DNA from: Erysipelotrichaceae bacterium
Lineage (GTDB): Bacteria > Bacillota_I > Bacilli_A > Erysipelotrichales > Erysipelotrichaceae
Reading direction: 5' to 3'
DNA: 64,000 nt
Assembly (NCBI GenBank): GCA_030694975.1
Contig: JAUYTU010000015.1
Span: 1 to 64,000 of the forward strand
The notes beneath the pieces are model-generated. The model had not been told where the DNA came from and did not search any database. It saw nothing but the letters and a program-made list of their open reading frames with translations. Shown here one piece after another: positions 41,804 through 51,221 of the stretch. Both the position numbers and the translations under genes were made by a program. Every line of letters begins with the position of its first letter. Position 1 is the stretch's first letter.

Positions 41804-43813
41804 ATGAAATTATTTACGATCGAACTGAAGTTTGAAGATGGCTTGCCTCCGTCGAAAGAATTTTTATCCGAAATTCGGCGGGCACCCAAACGTAGCAACA
41901 CCCTCAGTGAATCCCAAAAAATACAGGCTGTCGCCAATGCTTTGCGCTACATTCCCAACCACTTTCATGAAGAAATCATGGAAGAGTTTATTAATGAGCT
42001 AAATGAATATGGACGTATTTATGGATATCGCTTTCGACCCGAAGGAAAACTATTCGGTCAACCGATCAATCAATACGAAGGCGAATGCTTGGAAGGCAAA
42101 GCCTTTCAGGTCATGATTGATAACAATCTTGATTTTCAAGTGGCCTTATATCCCTACGAACTAGTCACCTATGGCGAATCGGGCAGTGTATTTCAAAATT
42201 GGATGCAATATCTTCTGGTTAAAGAATATCTCAAAGTTCTTCGCGATGATCAAACCCTATTTATTGCCTCCGGACATCCCATCGGACTGTTTGACAGTCA
42301 TAAAGAAGCGCCACGCGTAATTTTGACCAATGGACTGATGGTAGGAATGTTTGATACACCGGAAATATTTGCCAATGCGGCTGCCATGGGCGTAGCGAAC
42401 TACGGTCAGATGACTGCAGGGGGCTGGATGTACATCGGACCCCAAGGCATCGTTCATGGAACCTACAATACTTTACTTAATGCCGGACGCTTGAAACTCG
42501 GCTTAGATAAAGAGGATGATCTGCGTGGCAAACTGTTTGTATCCTCAGGATTGGGCGGAATGAGCGGTGCACAAGGAAAGGCTATTGTTATAGCTAAAGG
42601 GGTGGGCATCATCGCGGAAGTTGATCCGTCCCGCATCAAGACCCGTCACAGTCAAGCCTGGATCGATGAAGTTGCGTATACAAGTGAAGAAGCCTTTGCG
42701 ATTGCTCAAAAGTACCTAATTAAAGGCAAACCACGCTCGATTGCTTACTCAGGAAACATTGTCGATTTGCTTGAATATGCTTCAGAGAAAGAAATTAAAA
42801 TCGATTTGCTTTCCGATCAGACATCCTGTCACGATGTATATAACGGCGGATACTGTCCGGTGGATATTACCTTTGAAGAGCGTACGTGCTTGTTAAAAGA
42901 AGATTTGAATTTGTTTAAAGCATTGGTTGATTCGACGTTGAAACGACACTACCTTGCTATTAAGAATCTAATAAAGAAAGGCACCTACTTCTTTGACTAT
43001 GGCAACGCCTTCTTAAAATCTCTGTATGACAGCGGTATTTCGGAAATATCGAAAAACGGACTTGATGATCAAGATGGATTCATCTGGCCTTCCTATGTCG
43101 AAGATATCTTAGGACCGCATCTGTTTGATTATGGTTACGGACCTTTTCGCTGGGTTTGTCTGAGCGGCAAAGATGAAGATTTGGATTTGACGGATGCCAT
43201 GGCTATGAAATGCATTGATCCAAACCGAAGATATCAGGACAAAGACAATTATGATTGGATCAAAAATGCCAAAGCCAATCACTTGGTGGTCGGAACCAAA
43301 GCGCGCATCTTATATCAGGATGCTTCCGGTCGATTGAAAATCGCCTTGGCATTTAATGAAATGGTACGAAATCAGCAAGTCGGTCCGATCATGTTGGGAC
43401 GTGATCACCACGATACCGGCGGTACCGATTCACCTTTTAGAGAAACGTCCAATATCAGGGATGGCAGTAATATCATGGCAGACATGGCCACTCTTATTTT
43501 CGCAGGTAACAGTGCGATGGGTATGAGCCTGGTGGCATTGCACAATGGCGGGGGCGTCGGCGTATCAAAATCCATCAACGGCGGCTTCGGATTGGTACTC
43601 GATGGTTCCAAACGGGTCGATGAGATTTTACAAAGAGCGATGATCTGGGATGTCATGGGTGGTGTCGCCCGACGAAATTGGGCATCCAATCCTCATGCTA
43701 TCGAAACCAGTGAGATATTCAATGAATCCTTGGATCAACGCAGTCATATAACCATTCCGTATGTCGCCGATTTGGAAGAAATCAAAAAGAAAATGAGGGG
43801 ATCCCATGAATAA
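41804..43813 (+). CDS. hutU: Urocanate hydratase (long form)
   Basis: 669 residues, the roughly 670-residue form seen in several Firmicutes and Fusobacteria, longer than the 550-residue Bacillus/Pseudomonas enzyme. Converts urocanate to 4-imidazolone-5-propionate with tightly bound NAD. NYGQMTAGGWMYIGPQGI, SSGLGGMSGAQGKA, DQTSCHDVYNGGYCP and GRDHHDTGGTDSPFRET are conserved signature blocks. Start 41804 follows TTAGGAGGAATT, 8 nt after hutH; the stop overlaps ftcD. Confidence 0.95.
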   Translation: MKLFTIELKFEDGLPPSKEFLSEIRRAPKRSNTLSESQKIQAVANALRYIPNHFHEEIMEEFINELNEYGRIYGYRFRPEGKLFGQPINQYEGECLEGKAFQVMIDNNLDFQVALYPYELVTYGESGSVFQNWMQYLLVKEYLKVLRDDQTLFIASGHPIGLFDSHKEAPRVILTNGLMVGMFDTPEIFANAAAMGVANYGQMTAGGWMYIGPQGIVHGTYNTLLNAGRLKLGLDKEDDLRGKLFVSSGLGGMSGAQGKAIVIAKGVGIIAEVDPSRIKTRHSQAWIDEVAYTSEEAFAIAQKYLIKGKPRSIAYSGNIVDLLEYASEKEIKIDLLSDQTSCHDVYNGGYCPVDITFEERTCLLKEDLNLFKALVDSTLKRHYLAIKNLIKKGTYFFDYGNAFLKSLYDSGISEISKNGLDDQDGFIWPSYVEDILGPHLFDYGYGPFRWVCLSGKDEDLDLTDAMAMKCIDPNRRYQDKDNYDWIKNAKANHLVVGTKARILYQDASGRLKIALAFNEMVRNQQVGPIMLGRDHHDTGGTDSPFRETSNIRDGSNIMADMATLIFAGNSAMGMSLVALHNGGGVGVSKSINGGFGLVLDGSKRVDEILQRAMIWDVMGGVARRNWASNPHAIETSEIFNESLDQRSHITIPYVADLEEIKKKMRGSHE

Positions 43814-44705
43814 AATCGTTGAATGTGTCGTTAATTTCAGTGAAGGCAGAAACAAAGAGGTTATTGATTCGATTACTTCGGTGTTTAATGTTGAAGGTGT
43901 AAAACTGTTAAACGTAGAAGCTGACAGTGATTACAACCGCGTCGTTGTGACCGTTGCCGGTGATCCACAAACCGTAAAAGAAACAGTCGTTGAGTCAGTC
44001 GTTTTGGCTACGCGACTGATCGATATGAATGTGCACACGGGTCAGCATCCGCGCATGGGAGCGACCGATGTCGTACCGTTTATTCCTATTAAGAATATGA
44101 CGATGGCCGAATGTGTGACACTTGCCAAAGAAGTTGGGGAGTTAATAGCTTTGCATGCGAACGTTCCGGTATTTCTGTATGAAGCGGCCGCAACCGCTCC
44201 TCAACGCGAGAATCTTGCGGATATCCGAAAAGGCGAGTATGAGGGAATGGTGAAGAAAATGACGGATGACCGGTGGAAGCCGGACTTTGGACCGGATCAG
44301 CCTCACCCAACGGCGGGAGTGGTGGCTGTTGGAGCCCGGATGCCGCTGATCGCATTCAATATTGACTTAGCAACCACCGATGTATCCATTGCCAACAAGA
44401 TTGCCAAGGCCATTCGAAACAGTTCGGGGGGATTTCGCTACATCAAAGCCGGTGGAGTCGAGGTTAAAGAACGGGGTTTGGTTCAAGTCACTATGAACAT
44501 TACGGACTATACCAAGACGCCGATTTATCGCGTGTTTGAAACGGTCAAGATGGAAGCCTTGCGCTATGGAGTAACGGTATGTGGAAGTGAAATCGTCGGA
44601 TTGGTTCCGATGGAGGCCATCGTTGAAAGTGCCGCTTACTATATGCGTTTCAATAATGTAGACATGGATAAAATCCTTGAAACTCAATTGGAGGGATTAT
44701 TATGA
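43806..44705 (+). CDS. ftcD: Glutamate formimidoyltransferase
   Basis: 299 residues, the transferase part only. Moves the formimino group from N-formimino-L-glutamate to tetrahydrofolate, releasing glutamate. IVECVVNFSEGRNKEVIDSI and NVHTGQHPRMGATDVVPFIP are FTCD N-terminal signatures; the catalytic His lies in the latter block. In mammals the cyclodeaminase is fused to it; here that activity is the separate gene at 45955. Overlaps hutU by 8 nt and hutI by 4 nt. Confidence 0.93.
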   Translation: MNKIVECVVNFSEGRNKEVIDSITSVFNVEGVKLLNVEADSDYNRVVVTVAGDPQTVKETVVESVVLATRLIDMNVHTGQHPRMGATDVVPFIPIKNMTMAECVTLAKEVGELIALHANVPVFLYEAAATAPQRENLADIRKGEYEGMVKKMTDDRWKPDFGPDQPHPTAGVVAVGARMPLIAFNIDLATTDVSIANKIAKAIRNSSGGFRYIKAGGVEVKERGLVQVTMNITDYTKTPIYRVFETVKMEALRYGVTVCGSEIVGLVPMEAIVESAAYYMRFNNVDMDKILETQLEGLL

Positions 44706-45958
44706 AGAAAATCCTCATCACCAAAGCCAGTCAGATCGTAACACCGATTGGCCGAAGCGGACGTCCGGGCCAAGGCATGAATGACTTAACGATTATTGAA
44801 GATGGTTGTGTGCTGATACAAGATGGGAAAATTCTAAAGGTATGTAAGACGAGTGAAATTGATGAGAACTGGCTGCACGGTGCTGATATCATTGACGCAT
44901 CCGGAAAAATCGTTCTTCCCGGCTTGATTGATGCCCATACGCATTTGGTATTTGCGGGGACTCGTGAAGATGAGTTTTCCCTTCGAATGGCTGGAGAAAG
45001 TTATCTGACAATCATGGAGAAAGGCGGTGGCATCCAACGCTCGATTGATGCCACAAGACTTGCTTCGGAGAAAGAGTTGTATGATCTTGCTCGAAAACGA
45101 GTCATTAATATGGCGAAAATGGGTGTTACGACCGTGGAGGCGAAAAGCGGATATGGTGGTACGCTTGAAGATGAAATCAAGCAGTGCAAAGTCGCTCGAA
45201 AACTGAATGAGTCAGGTCCGATATCTGTGGTTTCAACCCTGATGGCTGCCCATACCGTGGTTCGGGAATATAGAAATGATCCGGAGAAGTATGTTAAGTT
45301 AATCATCGAAGAAATCATTCCGCGGGTCGCCCGCGAGAAGTTAGCGGAGTTCTGTGATGTTTTTTTAGAGAAAAGTGCATTTAATTACGCTCAAGCCGAG
45401 AGAGTTCTTACGGCCGCAAAAGCGAATGGATTTGAGCTGAAAATCCATGCGGATGAAATTACCAATGGCAAAGGAGCACATTTGGCCGCAAAACTAAACG
45501 CAATCAGTGCGGAGCATTTATTGTTCAGTGATCGCGAAGGTTTGGAAGCGATGCGAAAGCATCATGTAACCGCTGTATTGTTACCGCTGACCGCATTCTC
45601 GCTTCGTGAACCCTACGCGAAGGCACGGGATATGATCAAAAACGGACTGGTCGTAGCGCTAGCCTCTGACTTTAATCCGGGTAGCTGCTATACCTACTCA
45701 ATGCCTATGTTAATGGCCGTGGCCTGTCTTTCAATGCACATGTCCATTGAAGAGGTCATCACCGCCCTCACTTTAAATGCGGCAGCAGCGATTAATCGTG
45801 CACATAAAATCGGCAGTATCGAAACAGGCAAAGATGCGGATATCGCAATCTTCAGTTGTCCTAATTATGCTCATTTGGTGTATCATATGGGAATCAATCA
45901 AGCACACACGGTGATTAGAAAAGGTGAAGTAATTGTTAGAAACGGAGAAATCGTATGA
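44702..45958 (+). CDS. hutI: Imidazolonepropionase
   Basis: 418 residues of the amidohydrolase superfamily. Opens the imidazolone ring to N-formimino-L-glutamate. GLIDAHTHLVFAGTREDEF provides the first two metal His; GGIQRSIDATR, EAKSGYG, LKIHADEITN and LASDFNPGSCYT follow in order. Its ATG overlaps the ftcD stop (ATGA). Confidence 0.95.
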   Translation: MKKILITKASQIVTPIGRSGRPGQGMNDLTIIEDGCVLIQDGKILKVCKTSEIDENWLHGADIIDASGKIVLPGLIDAHTHLVFAGTREDEFSLRMAGESYLTIMEKGGGIQRSIDATRLASEKELYDLARKRVINMAKMGVTTVEAKSGYGGTLEDEIKQCKVARKLNESGPISVVSTLMAAHTVVREYRNDPEKYVKLIIEEIIPRVAREKLAEFCDVFLEKSAFNYAQAERVLTAAKANGFELKIHADEITNGKGAHLAAKLNAISAEHLLFSDREGLEAMRKHHVTAVLLPLTAFSLREPYAKARDMIKNGLVVALASDFNPGSCYTYSMPMLMAVACLSMHMSIEEVITALTLNAAAAINRAHKIGSIETGKDADIAIFSCPNYAHLVYHMGINQAHTVIRKGEVIVRNGEIV

Positions 45959-46569
45959 TTAAAAATATGACCATTGAAATGTATAGTGAGTTATTGGCTT
46001 CGGATGAACCAACCATTGGCGGCGGTACTGCGGCCGCAATCAGTGGTGCCATCGGAGCATCCTTGGTAATGATGGTCGCTAGTTTAAGTGTCGGAAAGAA
46101 AAAATACGCACAACATGAAGAAATCTTTGAGGATGTACTTGGAAAAATGCGTGACATTCAGCTCATATTGTTGGATAAAGCCGATGAAGATAAAGCATCG
46201 TTTGAAGCGGTGATGCAAGCTTTTCGATTGCCAAGAACAAATGAAGACGAAGTAATCGTTAGAAACTTAGCGATAGAAGATGCAACGAAACAGGCGACCT
46301 TAGTCCCGATGTCGGTTGCGATGTGGGCAATTGAAGTTGCGAAAAGTGCCATTATCGTAATTGAATATGGCAATGTCAATGCGCGTAGTGATGGTTTGGT
46401 CGGTGCGCAAATGGCATTAACAAGTTTTATCAGTGCGATCTATAACGTGAAAACCAATTTAACCACGATTTCAGACCATGGATTTGTGGCAGAAATCAAT
46501 GAAAAGATTTTTGCGGCGCAATCGCAAATGAACTTGTTTGAGTCCATGTGGAAGAAATTCACAGGGTAA
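45955..46569 (+). CDS. fchA: Formimidoyltetrahydrofolate cyclodeaminase
   Basis: 204 residues of the FTCD-C/FchA family. Converts formimino-tetrahydrofolate to methenyl-tetrahydrofolate and ammonia, completing transfer of the histidine C1 unit to the folate pool. PTIGGGTAAAISGAIGASLVMMVASLS near residue 20 is the family signature; the rest is a helical bundle. ATGA overlap with hutI; last gene of the operon, followed by a terminator. Confidence 0.9.
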   Translation: MIKNMTIEMYSELLASDEPTIGGGTAAAISGAIGASLVMMVASLSVGKKKYAQHEEIFEDVLGKMRDIQLILLDKADEDKASFEAVMQAFRLPRTNEDEVIVRNLAIEDATKQATLVPMSVAMWAIEVAKSAIIVIEYGNVNARSDGLVGAQMALTSFISAIYNVKTNLTTISDHGFVAEINEKIFAAQSQMNLFESMWKKFTG

Positions 46570-46588
46570 TTCCCTGTGATTTTTATTT
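46559..46588 (+). terminator. hut operon terminator
   Basis: TCACAGGG-TAATT-CCCTGTGA then TTTTTATTT; the fchA stop codon is in the loop. Confidence 0.85.
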
Positions 46589-46615
46589 GACCGAACGTTT
46601 TTATAAAGGTACAAT
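46587..46615 (+). promoter_or_regulatory. Promoter of the HAD gene
   Basis: TTGACC (46587-46592), 17-bp spacer, TACAAT (46610-46615), 26 nt before ATG 46641. It begins inside the T-tail of the hut terminator. Confidence 0.6.
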
Positions 46616-46640
46616 AAGTCATATGTAAGCGAGGAATGAT

Positions 46641-47360
46641 ATGATCAACACGATTTTATTTGATTTGGATGGTACATTGTTGCCAATGGATATCAAAGTT
46701 TTTGAGAAAGTATATTTCGGTTCCTTGGCCAAGCACTTTACCGATAAGCATGATTTGCAAAGCTTCGTTGCTTTGATTTGGGGAGCTACCAAAACCATGG
46801 TTGCCAACACCGAGCATCGCACCAATGAAGAAGTATTTATGGAAGCCATGCAACTGTCGGTCAACGAGCAATTGGAAGAGTATAAAAAACGTTTCAGTCA
46901 TTTTTATCAAACGGACTTTGATGCAGTGCGTCAATCGGTAACTAAAAATGAGGACATACTTGTTGCTGTTAAGATGTTAAAGGAAAAGGGATATCAATTG
47001 GTTATTGCGACCAATCCGATGTTTCCACGTTTAGCCATTGAAAAACGAATTGGTTGGGCCGGTTTGGACATGGATGATTTCAGTTATGTGACCTCTTTTG
47101 AAGATAATCATTATTGTAAACCGCAACCGAAGTTCTATCAGGAAGTACTGAGTGAAATCGGAAAATCCGCTTCAGAATGTCTGATGGTAGGTAATGACAC
47201 GGTTGAAGATTTGATTGCCGGTAAACTGAATATTGCGACCTATCTGATTGAAGATCATGCGATTGTCCGCGAGCAAGCCTTTGAGCCGACGTATCAGGGA
47301 TCCTACAAAGATTTTCTGATATTTGTTAACGAATTACCCAAAATTAACGAAACCCGCTAG
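46641..47360 (+). CDS. HAD family hydrolase
   Basis: 239 residues; start after GCGAGGAATGAT. TILFDLDGTLLPMD is HAD motif I with both Asp; LVIATNPMFPR is motif II; KPQPKFYQEVL gives the motif III Lys and CLMVGNDTVEDLIAG motif IV. The cap is an alpha-helical C1 type between motifs I and II. Probably a small-molecule phosphatase; substrate unknown. Confidence 0.88.
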   Translation: MINTILFDLDGTLLPMDIKVFEKVYFGSLAKHFTDKHDLQSFVALIWGATKTMVANTEHRTNEEVFMEAMQLSVNEQLEEYKKRFSHFYQTDFDAVRQSVTKNEDILVAVKMLKEKGYQLVIATNPMFPRLAIEKRIGWAGLDMDDFSYVTSFEDNHYCKPQPKFYQEVLSEIGKSASECLMVGNDTVEDLIAGKLNIATYLIEDHAIVREQAFEPTYQGSYKDFLIFVNELPKINETR

Positions 47361-47378
47361 ACGGGTTTTATTTATTAT
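47350..47378 (+). terminator. Rho-independent terminator overlapping a stop codon
   Basis: AAACCCG-CTAGA-CGGGTTT then TATTTATT; the TAG of the HAD gene is in the loop. Confidence 0.7.
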
Positions 47379-47422
47379 GACTTTGTGTTACGCTAATAAA
47401 GGAAATAAAAAAGAGGGTGTTT

Positions 47423-47752
47423 ATGGATACATTTAATGTTCGCTGTTCCATGCATGAAGCTGAAAAGCTGTTGGATCATCACATCATCGATGGCAGTATT
47501 ACGGGGACGTGTATTGGACGCCATATGACAGGCACGGTGGGGCATATGACCGTCGTCATTGTATATGAGAAACATTATGTGCGGGTGGGTAATCGTTTGA
47601 CTCTGACGGTTGTGTTGGATGATACGACCGGTCAGACGAGAGTGTTTGCTGTTGGTGGCGGAGGCGGAGAGGGAATTTTCCGATTTGACTGGGGAGCCTC
47701 GGAAAACTTTAAGAACGCTGCGTTTACTGCGTTAAGGGATTATGTAAAATAA
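47423..47752 (+). CDS. DUF6054-like protein
   Basis: 109 residues from ATG 47423, 5 nt after AGAGGG. Layout: helix near EAEKLLDHHIIDGSITGTCIG, then strands with VVIVYEKHYVRVGNRLTLTVVLDD, then glycine loop VGGGGGEGIFRFDWG and a closing helix. This matches my memory of DUF6054. Function unknown. Followed after 12 nt by an oligoendopeptidase gene. Confidence 0.65.
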   Translation: MDTFNVRCSMHEAEKLLDHHIIDGSITGTCIGRHMTGTVGHMTVVIVYEKHYVRVGNRLTLTVVLDDTTGQTRVFAVGGGGGEGIFRFDWGASENFKNAAFTALRDYVK

Positions 47753-47764
47753 AGGAGGCCAATC

Positions 47765-49531
47765 ATGCGCTGGAGTTTAAAAGAATTATATGAATCATTT
47801 GAAGATGTGGCATTTGTTGAGGATTTAAAGTTGCTTGATCAAATGATTGAGGAGTTTGGCAAGTGGGTGAATGAATCGGTAAAAAGTGACAATAATCCCG
47901 CAGAAGTAATTTTGAGATTTATCCGCTACAGTGAAGAGATTACGACTTACATATCGAAATTATCTCAGTTTGCCAATTTAACAAGTGCAACCGATGCCAG
48001 AAATGAAGTTGCTTTGGATTTTTTGAATCAATTAAATGTAAAATCTACGGCTTTAACACAGCCAAGTGTCGTCTTTCAAACGTATTTAAAGGGTCTGGAC
48101 TCACTGAATCATATTATTGACTCATCAAGTGAATTAAAAGAATATGCCTTCTACCTGGACCAAATCAAGTTGCGCAGTCAGTACATGCTGTCTGAAAAAG
48201 AAGAAGTTGCGATTTCAAAATTAACGACGACAGGATCGACCGCTTGGAGCAATCTTCAAAACAAACTGTCATCAACACTGATGGTGGAGGTGGATTTGGA
48301 TGGCGAGAAGTTGTCCTTACCTTTGCCGGCCGTACGCAATTTTGCCTATAGTGAGGATATTAAAAAGCGCGTAGCCGGATATTTGGCAGAGATGGAAGCT
48401 TACAAAAAGATCGAAGAGTCTTCGGCGGCCGCGCTGAATGGAATTAAAGGTGAAGTTGTAACTTTGTGCGAGTTGCGCGGGTATGAATCCGCTTTAGAAG
48501 AAACCTTGATTAAGTCGCGCATGGACAAAGAAACGTTGGATGCTATGCTTACGGCCATGAGAGAGTCCTTACCGGCTTTTAGAAAGTATCTTCGTCGCAA
48601 AGCTGAATTATTGGGTCATGGCAACGGATTACCATTCTATGATATGTTTGCTCCGATGGGTGAGGTGAATATGACGTATACCTATCCTCAAGCCATGGAT
48701 TTTATCATTACTCAGTTCAGAACGTTTTCGGACAAACTTGCTGATTTTACGCAAAATGCCTATGATCATGCATGGTTGGATGTCGAACCGAGAGAAGGCA
48801 AGCGTGGTGGAGCTTTCTGCGCGAATCTTCATGGTATTAAGGAATCACGAATCTTATCGAATTTCAGTGGCAGTTTCTCAAACATGACGACCTTAGCTCA
48901 TGAGTTGGGACATGCGTATCATGGGACTACCCTCATTGATGAATCCGTTTTGAACAGTCGCTATCCGATGCCGATTGCGGAAACAGCATCGATTTTTTGT
49001 GAAACCATCGTTGTCAACGCCGCACTGAAAAATGCTTCAAAAGAAGAACAATTGGCTATTTTAGAGTCATCAATTTCCGACTCAACGCAGGTCATCGTTG
49101 ATATATACAGCCGTTTCTTGTTTGAGAGTGCCCTGTTTGATCAACGTAAGAATTCGGTGGTTTCGGTTGCAAAATTGAAAGAATTGATGATCAGTGCTCA
49201 AAAGGAAGCGTATGGCGATGGATTGGATCAAAATCTCTTGCATTCGTATATGTGGGTCAATAAACCGCACTACTATTCGGCGGGTTTGAATTTCTATAAC
49301 TTTCCCTATGCCTTTGGCTTATTGTTTTCCAAGGGACTGTATGCTGAGTATTTAAACCGCGGTGATGAGTTTGTGGAGCAGTATGATGAATTGCTTAATG
49401 CAACCGGTAAAGAACTGGTTGCGGATGTGGCAATGCGCATGAATGTTGATGTGCGTAATCCGGATTTCTTCAGAAGTTCGCTGGCTTTAATTGAGAAGGA
49501 TATTGATAAGTTTATCGAATTGTCTAAGTAA
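47765..49531 (+). CDS. M3 family oligoendopeptidase F-type
   Basis: 588 residues; start behind AAAGGAGGCCAATC. Zinc site TTLAHELGHAYHG (HExxH) at about residues 376-388, with the third ligand Glu in IAETASIFCE about 25 residues later. N-terminal helical domain as in PepF. Cytoplasmic, cleaves short peptides. A second, distinct M3 enzyme is at 56241-57935. Confidence 0.92.
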   Translation: MRWSLKELYESFEDVAFVEDLKLLDQMIEEFGKWVNESVKSDNNPAEVILRFIRYSEEITTYISKLSQFANLTSATDARNEVALDFLNQLNVKSTALTQPSVVFQTYLKGLDSLNHIIDSSSELKEYAFYLDQIKLRSQYMLSEKEEVAISKLTTTGSTAWSNLQNKLSSTLMVEVDLDGEKLSLPLPAVRNFAYSEDIKKRVAGYLAEMEAYKKIEESSAAALNGIKGEVVTLCELRGYESALEETLIKSRMDKETLDAMLTAMRESLPAFRKYLRRKAELLGHGNGLPFYDMFAPMGEVNMTYTYPQAMDFIITQFRTFSDKLADFTQNAYDHAWLDVEPREGKRGGAFCANLHGIKESRILSNFSGSFSNMTTLAHELGHAYHGTTLIDESVLNSRYPMPIAETASIFCETIVVNAALKNASKEEQLAILESSISDSTQVIVDIYSRFLFESALFDQRKNSVVSVAKLKELMISAQKEAYGDGLDQNLLHSYMWVNKPHYYSAGLNFYNFPYAFGLLFSKGLYAEYLNRGDEFVEQYDELLNATGKELVADVAMRMNVDVRNPDFFRSSLALIEKDIDKFIELSK

Positions 49532-49555
49532 CAAGTCTTCGGACTTGTTTTTTTT
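49530..49555 (+). terminator. Rho-independent terminator
   Basis: AACAAGTC-TTCG-GACTTGTT and a T-run of eight, starting in the stop codon of the peptidase gene. Confidence 0.9.
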
Positions 49556-49565
49556 GATTAATACA

Positions 49566-49599
49566 TTGACAAACATCTATATAGTGGTAATATATAGAT
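49566..49599 (+). promoter_or_regulatory. Promoter and ArsR-type operator
   Basis: TTGACA (49566-49571), 16-bp spacer, TAATAT (49588-49593) with upstream TGG. ATCTATATA (49575-49583) and TATATAGAT (49591-49599) form a perfect 9-7-9 inverted repeat over spacer and -10, ideal for autorepression by the ArsR protein encoded 24 nt downstream. Confidence 0.8.
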
Positions 49600-49622
49600 A
49601 TCCATCGATATGAGGTGATACT

Positions 49623-49919
49623 ATGGATGTTGTTGCATGTTTTAAAGCATTATCGGATGAAACCCGATATGGAATATTTATGAAGCTGAGATCGAAGGAG
49701 TTGTGTGGTTGCGATTTGTTGGTGGATTTTGATATCACTCAGCCAACTCTTTCATTTCATATGAAAAAACTTATTGAATGTGGCTTGGTGAATGGTCAGA
49801 AGGATGGGATTTGGATGCGATACCGCATCAACGAATCGATGGTTAAAGAAGTTATTGTGTTATTGGAAGGTTCATTGTTACCGGTTGAATCTTTATGTGA
49901 AGGGAAATGTGCATCATGA
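49623..49919 (+). CDS. ArsR/SmtB family metal(loid)-responsive repressor
   Basis: 98 residues; winged HTH. ALSDETRYGIFMKL opens the domain; ELCGCDLLVDFDITQPTLSFHMKKL contains the ELCxCDL thiol site known from arsenite-sensing ArsR, and the C-terminus CEGKC may add a third thiol. It probably represses itself, the permease and the thioredoxin-like gene until As(III)/Sb(III) or a similar thiophile binds. The permease start overlaps its stop. Confidence 0.88.
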   Translation: MDVVACFKALSDETRYGIFMKLRSKELCGCDLLVDFDITQPTLSFHMKKLIECGLVNGQKDGIWMRYRINESMVKEVIVLLEGSLLPVESLCEGKCAS

Positions 49920-50908
49920 GTGTTTTTATTTGGTTAAATGATCAACTGTTAAAAATGGTTTGGTTAAGTAATTTAGTAGAGTCCTTTCTTATTCTTGTAG
50001 GGATTGACATTGAAACCCGCTTCGGAGCAAGTCTGAATTTTTTCATCTATGATGTAATCAAGATTTTCATCTTGTTATCCGTGTTGATTTATACGATTTC
50101 ATATATTCAAAGTTACTTTCCTCCGGAAAGAACCCGTCAGATTTTAGGCAAACACAAGGGAATCGTGGCCAGACTGTTTGCGGCGCTCCTTGGGACGGTG
50201 ACACCGTTTTGTTCATGTTCATCCATCCCGTTGTTTATTGGTTTTACCAACGCCGGTTTGCCAATCGGAGTTACGTTCTCATTTTTGATCTCATCGCCGC
50301 TTGTCGATTTGGCATCTGTCATCTTATTGGCCAGTATCTTTAATTGGACGGTAGCCTTAGCTTATGTTGTCGTTGGAATCTTGTTAGCCGTCATTGGCGG
50401 AACTCTGATTTCGTGGTTGAAGATGGAGAAATATGTCGAGGGATTTGTGTATGACAATCCGATGGTTACACTTGAAACAGAAGAAATGACTCGCAAAGAT
50501 CGGATGGCTTTTGCGAAAGAGCAAGTGATCTTTATTGTAAATAAGGTATGGATTTATGTTTTAATCGGCGTTGGAATTGGCGCAGCCATTCATAATTACA
50601 TCCCGGAATCTTGGATTTCTGCAGTGTTGGGTATCGATAAATGGTACTCTGTTCCTTTGGCCACGCTGGTCGGAGTTCCGATGTACGCGGATATTTTCGG
50701 TACACTACCGATTGCATCTGCATTGGTTGATAAAGGAGTTGGTTTAGGTACGGCACTGGCGTTTATGATGGCTGTTACAACGTTGAGTCTTCCTTCGATT
50801 ATTCTGTTGAAGAATGTCGTCAAGACGAAGTTGTTGATATTGTTTGTGGCTTATTGTACATTTGGTATAATGTTAATCGGATTTATGTTTAATATCCTGA
50901 TGGGATAA
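49916..50908 (+). CDS. Permease of the COG0701/ArsP type
   Basis: 330 residues; ATG 49916 overlaps the ArsR stop with GAAGGGAAATG before it. About eight TM helices in two halves; LLGTVTPFCSCSSIPLFIGFTNAG holds the CSCSS cysteine cluster of this superfamily, and VGVPMYADIFGTLPIASAL the matching second repeat. ArsP members export trivalent organoarsenicals; other relatives are uncharacterised. Role in thiophilic metal(loid) export is inferred from ArsR and the Trx-like partner. Confidence 0.85.
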   Translation: MSVFIWLNDQLLKMVWLSNLVESFLILVGIDIETRFGASLNFFIYDVIKIFILLSVLIYTISYIQSYFPPERTRQILGKHKGIVARLFAALLGTVTPFCSCSSIPLFIGFTNAGLPIGVTFSFLISSPLVDLASVILLASIFNWTVALAYVVVGILLAVIGGTLISWLKMEKYVEGFVYDNPMVTLETEEMTRKDRMAFAKEQVIFIVNKVWIYVLIGVGIGAAIHNYIPESWISAVLGIDKWYSVPLATLVGVPMYADIFGTLPIASALVDKGVGLGTALAFMMAVTTLSLPSIILLKNVVKTKLLILFVAYCTFGIMLIGFMFNILMG

Positions 50909-50918
50909 GGAGGGAAAT

Positions 50919-51173
50919 ATGATTATCAGAATTTTAGGGCCTGGATGTCCGAATTGCAAGAAATTGGAAGTGAATGCTCGTGATGCAGTGAAGCAGTTAG
51001 GTTTAGGTGTCGACTTTGTTAAAGTTACAGATTTCAAGGAAATTGCCAGTTATGGTATCATGCGAACACCGGGTTTAGTATTCGATGAAAAAGTGGTTTC
51101 TTTTGGTAAAGTTACCGATACAACCACCATTGTTGAATTGCTAAAGACCTACATCAATGAACGAAGAGTCTGA
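50919..51173 (+). CDS. Thioredoxin-like small redox protein
   Basis: 84 residues behind AAGGAGGGAAAT, 10 nt after the permease. IIRILGPGCPNCKKLE gives a CPNC active site at residues 10-13 of the redox-active disulfide protein 2 family; MRTPGLVFDEKVVSFG carries the cis-Pro. Probably reduces the permease cysteines or the metal(loid) in the same operon. Confidence 0.88.
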   Translation: MIIRILGPGCPNCKKLEVNARDAVKQLGLGVDFVKVTDFKEIASYGIMRTPGLVFDEKVVSFGKVTDTTTIVELLKTYINERRV

Positions 51174-51190
51174 TTAATCAGACTTTTTTT
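51167..51190 (+). terminator. Terminator overlapping a stop codon
   Basis: AGTCTGATTAATCAGACT, a perfect palindrome, then TTTTTTT. It contains the TGA of the Trx-like gene. Confidence 0.8.
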
Positions 51191-51196
51191 GTGATG

Positions 51197-51205
51197 TGAT
51201 ATACT
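51197..51205 (+). promoter_or_regulatory. Extended -10 before nitroreductase
   Basis: TGA-TATACT, 17 nt before ATG 51222, with AAGAGGT as ribosome site in between. Confidence 0.4.
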
Positions 51206-51221
51206 GAAACAAGAGGTATTT

